From Hydrangea macrophylla (taxonomy: Eukaryota; Streptophyta; Magnoliopsida; Cornales; Hydrangeaceae), in assembly GCA_033977485.1 (NCBI GenBank), contig CM066992.1, positions 104,767,450 through 104,831,449 on the forward strand: 64,000 nucleotides of DNA, written 5' to 3'. This document shows positions 59,511 to 64,000 of the stretch, piece after piece. The position numbers and the translations under genes are program-made. The notes under the pieces were generated by a model. It made no database searches. It worked only from the letters and a program-made list of their open reading frames with translations, and was not told where the DNA came from. The number at the start of each line of letters is the position of its first letter. The first letter of the stretch is position 1.

Positions 59511-60167
59511 AAAGATACCAGGAGTAAGATAGTGGGTTGTTGGGTTTTGTCGAGAGAAAAGAGTCGGTCAGATGAGATGGTGCATCGTTCTCATACACGG
59601 TCACATATGTGTGAATTTATAATGTTGTGGTTGTTTACTAAACAAGTTCTTTATCTAAAATATAAACTTGTGAATTTAAATGAGAATTGGAAAACGGTAA
59701 ATGAGTATGTTTTACATTTAAAGTTATGTTTTTAATACTCACCAGCTTCTTGAAGCTGACAACGTTGATGCGTCCTGGACATTCGTGTTCAGGCTTTTCA
59801 GGTTATAACCAGGAGGAATCGTACGACTATGCTAATTGAGAATGGCTGCTTTTGGAATGAGAGAACTGTTATTAATTATATGCTTTAAGTTCTATGTTAA
59901 AGTTTTAAACTGTCTTGTTTTATAAGGATGACTGTAATAGACACTAAGTTATTGTTTTGTTTCAAGGCGGTCTGTGCCTTTAGATGACCCCGTGCTGTAA
60001 TATGTAATAAGTTAGAGAATTTTTATAAGCCTTGATTGCTCTGCTCTGATTATTATGTTTTGTTGTTCGACGTTTGGGACGGAATCGATCCTTCAAACTG
60101 TCGCGACCTACGGGTCCATAAAGGAAATTAAACGCTTTCCTTATTTATGCTACGTCGGGGCGTGACA

Positions 60168-60326
60168 GATAGACCTGTGAGGATTCTTGACCAGAGTATC
60201 AAGATGCTGAGAAGAAGGGACGTTCCTTTGGTTAAGGTTCAGTGGAGGCATCATGACGAGGGAGAAGCGTCGTGGGAGTTAGAGTCTGACATGAGGACTA
60301 GATACCCCGAGTTGTTTCAGGATTAG
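60168..60326 (+). pseudogene. Element II chromodomain remnant, 3' of the solo LTR
   Basis: After the TSD the integrase frame resumes with RILDQSIKMLRRRD, KVQWRHHDEGEASWELE and a stop at about 60324. It corresponds to the C-terminus of element I (36004-36130). Confidence 0.88.
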
Positions 60327-60353
60327 TTAGCTCAGATTTCGGGGCGAAATCTC

Positions 60354-60370
60354 TGTTAAGGTGGGTAGAG
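60354..60370 (+). other. Element II polypurine tract
   Basis: AAGGTGGGTAGAG directly precedes the 3' LTR. Confidence 0.75.
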
Positions 60371-62983
60371 TGTAACGCCCTGTAATTTCTTTTTCATTAA
60401 TAAATAAATACTGCATTTCATTTCCATGAGTATTTGATTTTATTTCTTTATATAAATATATATATCTGGGGCCAAACCGTAATATTTGAAAATATAGAAA
60501 AATATTTTCTATGGTTTCAAAATCGATATCTATATTTTTGTATAAACCGGGAATTTAATTCCTACACTAATATTATTTTCTGTATTTTATTTTACCCGAA
60601 AAATACCAGTTCATGTTTTAAATTTGCGCCTTATACCGCGTCTTGGGTGAGGGAGCACGTGAGCTCAACCTCACCGGGTAATTTCCGGGCTTTACTTGGA
60701 GCCCAAATTTCTCAGTTTATATATGTGTGTGGTATCTCTCTCTCTCTCTCACAGTCTCTCATCTCTCACTCTCTGCATCTCTCAATTATCTCTCAATCAC
60801 TCTCTTGCTCTCTCTCTCAAGAAAACACACACATATTCTGATTATAATATATATACATACATACACACAGTTATACATACATAGCTATATATATATCTCA
60901 AGATCAAGAGAACGGAGGAGAATTCTCTAAACGACGGAATCGACGGCGGATTATTCGGCGGAATTCTCGGTCTCAAATTCTCTGTATAATTAACCTCTGT
61001 GAGTATTATAAACTCACTCGCCATGTTTATATACGTGTATTTCAGTATATATAGGTGTGTATATGTGTATATATATGTATTTCACCATTGAAGCTTGAAA
61101 TTGGAGTTTTACAAAACTCAACCAAAATCAATTCCGTGAATTGATTTTGGAAGATCTTAGTCCCAATAAGCTACGGTTCGAATCCTACGCAGTAATTCAT
61201 CCGTATCGCGACGTACCGTTGATTTAAAGTTTTGTCACTCTAACTTTAATCGCGAAAATCAAGCGATACAATCCGTATTAATTAAAATTGATCGCGTATT
61301 CTTAATCTAGGCGGAAAACTGAAGAGATCCTTATATTGCACGACTTGTTTGAAACAGAATCTAAAAATGGGTAAAAATTACAGTTTGAAATTGAAAACAG
61401 GGGAAAAACGAGGAAGATGATGAAACTGCAAGAACTCGCGCGCGCGACCCGCTCGCGCGAGGATCGCTCACGCGGCCCGCTAGCGCGAACCATTCCCCCC
61501 TTCGCGCGCGCGACAAGCTCGCGCGACCTGTTCTGCCCTCTCTCTCGCGCGACCTGTTCTGCCCCTTCGCTCGCGCGGACCGCTCGCGCGATCTGTTCTG
61601 CCCCTTCGCGCGCGCGACCCGCTCGCGCGACCTGGTAGTTTGAGCAGTTTCTGTATTTTTGTATAAGGGACTGTTTGGAAAAGGTTTTGAAAGTTTTTAA
61701 AGAACTGTTTGACAAATATACTATTTTAAAGGCTCACTGTTAGAAATTGGACTTCCTAGAACGTTTAAGACCGAGATTTATGTTGAACAAATATACAGCT
61801 TTGAGATTATTAACTGTTACTACAAACTGTGAACATTGACATACATATTAGGGTCGAGGTTGTGTCAACATGCATGTGTGTGAGAAAGCGTGAAAAGAGT
61901 AAAGAGTGGCGGTCTGGTGTGCGACCTCAATATCGATCAGATATTATTCCTGGTATTGGAGGCGACAGTGTTGAGTTACGGCTTAGATATCAATCGGATA
62001 TTATTCCTGGTATCTAGGGCTCTTGTTTCGGATATCGATCGGATATTATTCCTGGTATCCGAAATGATGGTATTGAGTTACGGCTTAGATATCGATCGGA
62101 TATTATTCCTGGTATCTAGGGCGCTTGTTTCGGATATCGATCGGATATTATTCCTGGTATCCGAAATGATGGTATTGAGTTACGGCTTAGATATCGACCG
62201 GATATTATTCCTGGTATCTAGGGCGCTTGTTTCGGATATCGATCGGATATTATTCCTGGTATCCGAAATGATGGTATTGAGTGCGGCTTAGATATCGATC
62301 GGATATTATTCCTGGTATCTGAAGCGATGGTATGGTATGCTATTTTGGATATCGATCGGATATTATTCCTAGTATCTGAGGTAATGGTTTTGGTTGAGTC
62401 GGTTTTTGTTGAGAGCAAAGAGTCAGAAAGATGAGATGTTACATTGTTCATGCACGGTCGCATATTTACGGCTTACTTTATTCTCCCGTGACTTATGTTG
62501 GAATTGGAACCTTGAATCTATTGCTTTTAAAGTTAAATTGCACTACTGTTTAATTGCTTATATATACATTGCGAGCACTTGTTTATTTTGCTCACCAGCT
62601 TGCATAAGCTGACGGTGTTGATGCGTCCTGGACTGTATGTCCAGATTTTCAGGGTCAGGAGCAGCCATTGTATTTCGACTATGCTAGTTAGAGGCAGGGG
62701 ACTTTCCAGGAGGCTGCTTTATATTTCCTATGTCTTTTAATTTGGGTTGTAATAAACTGGTTTTAGACTTTTGAATAAGGCGTTTTGTGCCTAAGTTCAT
62801 GACTGCTGTAATAGTTAGTAAGTTTTAATTTTGGAGCTTATGTTTTGTTAGTATTCCTTTGCTCTAGAAATGTTGTTAAGTTATTTGCTGCAGGGACAAT
62901 TGGTCATACTCACTTGTCACGACCTACGAGTCCATAAAGGAAATTAAATGCTTTCCTGTATTATGCTACGTCGGGGCGTGACA
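60371..62983 (+). repeat. Element II 3' LTR
   Basis: 2,613 bp, starting TGTAACGCCCTG and ending CGGGGCGTGACA. It is close to the 5' LTR outside the two arrays. The TCGCGCGA array is at 61430-61635 and the GATATCGATCGG array (nine cores) at 61930-62365. Confidence 0.93.
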
Positions 62984-62988
62984 TTACT

Positions 62989-63611
62989 ATATGATATACC
63001 TTATATTCGCTGTCGCGTAAATTTATTTCTATAAATTTAGATATTTCGTTATCACTAGATATTAATAAGTATAGGTTAAATTATATATTTTGAACCCAAT
63101 AGTCCCGAGACTATAGTCGTAATTATTATTATAATCGACGTTTTTATTTTAGGCCCTAGACAGTCATATTAAACCCGAACTATGTTCGTTGACCCGGACT
63201 GATTTATACGGGGACTTGCAAAACTGGTATTACCTAGACTGTACGACACATGACTTGAGGCACGTAAATCAAGTCATGGGTCCCACACATGGCCACGTGG
63301 CAGCTATGCATTACCTCATCGTGTGTCACACATGCACACACCATGCACAACACTTGGCACCCACTTTAGGACACTTGTCAATACCCTTGCCCCTCCCTAA
63401 TATATATACCACATGCATATAATCTTCAGCACACATTTTACTCACACACACACTGAGTTAGTATTAGAGAGGAGAGAGAAACCCGAGAGTGTAGAGAGAA
63501 GGAGGAAGAGAACACACCCACACCCTCGATTTTGTATAAACACCACCACACCCTCACACTCTCGGTGTACACACAAACACATCCCATACCTTGGTCACAC
63601 CCTCACACACC
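62989..63611. other. Unassigned repeat-like DNA
   Basis: Continues the sequence interrupted at 50057. A TATATATACC at about 63400 followed by GA- and CA-rich leader-like sequence suggests an LTR or a promoter, but no ends are visible in the window. Confidence 0.35.
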
Positions 63612-64000
63612 TAGTGGTGTCAAACGGGCCGGGTCGGGCTCGGTCAAAGCGGGCTTGACCGGGCTTCGGGCCGGGCCGGGCCGGGCTTCACTTAAAATCG
63701 GGCCGGGCCGGGCCGGGCTTGGGAAGGGAGGGGGGATGTCCGCCCCGGACCGGTGGCCCGGGCCTAGCGGGCCGGACATCGGGCCGGACATCGGGCCGGG
63801 CCGGACGGGCTAGCGGGCTTCCTTTGACTTTTGGCCTTAAAAGTGGTGGGCTTCGGGCCGGGCAGGGCCGGGCCGGGCATTTTCTTCATTTCGGGCCGGG
63901 CCGGGCCGGGCCATGGACGGGAGAATGTGTGTCCACCCCGGCCCGGGGTATGTGAACCGGGCCTAGCGGGCCGGGCCTTGTGGCGGTCCGGGCCGGGCTT
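63612..64000. mobile_element. GC-rich hAT-like element, cut by the window end
   Basis: Starts TAGTGGTGTCAAACGGG and shares ordered blocks with the element at 29214-29635 (CGCCCCGGACCGGTGGCCCG, GGGCCTAGCGGGCCGGACAT, then ATGTGTGTCCACCCCGGCCC). The right end lies outside the window. Confidence 0.8.

Larger units (their letters stand above)
57253..60167 (+). mobile_element. Solo LTR of the element I family inside element II
   Basis: 2,915 bp from TGTAATAACCTGC to CGGGGCGTGACA, flanked by TSD GATAG (57248-57252 and 60168-60172). It aligns with both element I LTRs in inverse orientation. It carries the TCGCGCGA array (58545-58855) and the GGACACTCCCTGG array (59215-59510). Confidence 0.93.
50058..62983 (+). 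mobile_element. Element II: Tekay/Del-like Ty3 chromovirus, defective, with a solo LTR inserted
   Basis: LTRs lie at 50058-52735 and 60371-62983, with TSD TTACT at 50053-50057 and 62984-62988. Primer site, gag, protease, reverse transcriptase, RNase H, integrase and chromodomain follow in order on the plus strand. The integrase is cut at 57252 by a 2.9-kb solo LTR of the element I family. Apart from that there is only one frameshift (about 55495), but at least seven in-frame stops, many explicable as C-to-T changes. Confidence 0.93.

Overview
This is plant nuclear DNA, most likely from a eudicot with a repeat-rich genome. The host genes contain introns, several belong to plant-specific families (tetraketide alpha-pyrone reductase, MscS-like MSL channel, DUF6598), and the second half is dominated by Ty3/gypsy chromovirus-like LTR retrotransposons. 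I cannot name the species. There are no bacterial operons, CRISPR arrays or recognisable rRNA/tRNA genes.

Left part (1-30 kb): five host loci sit in AT-rich DNA. These are a two-exon DUF6598 gene (+, 510-1971); a decayed TKPR1/DRL1-like reductase of the sporopollenin pathway (-, 3129-4707); the 3' exons of an unrecognised gene (-, 5515-6617); a mechanosensitive channel gene of the MSL6/MSL8 type (-, 8020-17877); and a DCAF8-like WD40 gene, a probable CUL4-DDB1 substrate receptor (-, 22123-28717). The MSL gene carries a frameshift, I cannot find its last exon, and its 6.9-kb first intron holds a young non-autonomous LTR retrotransposon whose 827-bp LTRs look identical. The DCAF8-like introns and flanks carry four hAT-type non-autonomous elements, each bounded by an 8-bp target-site duplication (TSD).

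Middle part (31-49 kb): this is a nested stack that can be resolved by its TSDs. Solo LTR L1a (30999-49273, TSD AAAGC) sits in an approximately 95-bp tandem repeat. It is split by an inverted solo LTR of the same family, L1b (31952-45653, TSD TATTT), and by an unrelated solo LTR, L2 (47017-49093, TSD GGGTC). L1b is in turn split by a full-length, degenerate Tekay/Del-like chromovirus, element I (33089-44451, minus strand, TSD GGAAG).

Right part (50-63 kb): a second chromovirus, element II (50058-62983, plus strand, TSD TTACT), has its integrase/chromodomain coding region split by a solo LTR of the element I family (57253-60167, TSD GATAG). The window ends inside another GC-rich hAT-like element related to the one at 29.2 kb.

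The most unusual signal is shared by the LTRs. Every large LTR family here carries, in its downstream half, an interspersed array of a short palindromic motif: GGATCGATCC (L1), CAGTCGACTG (L2), TCGCGCGA (I and II), and GATATCGATC (II). Families I and II also share two conserved inverted repeats. Element I has an additional open frame of about 200 codons between its primer-binding site and gag. I saw nothing that looks like a wholly new biochemical system; the novelty lies in this retroelement architecture.
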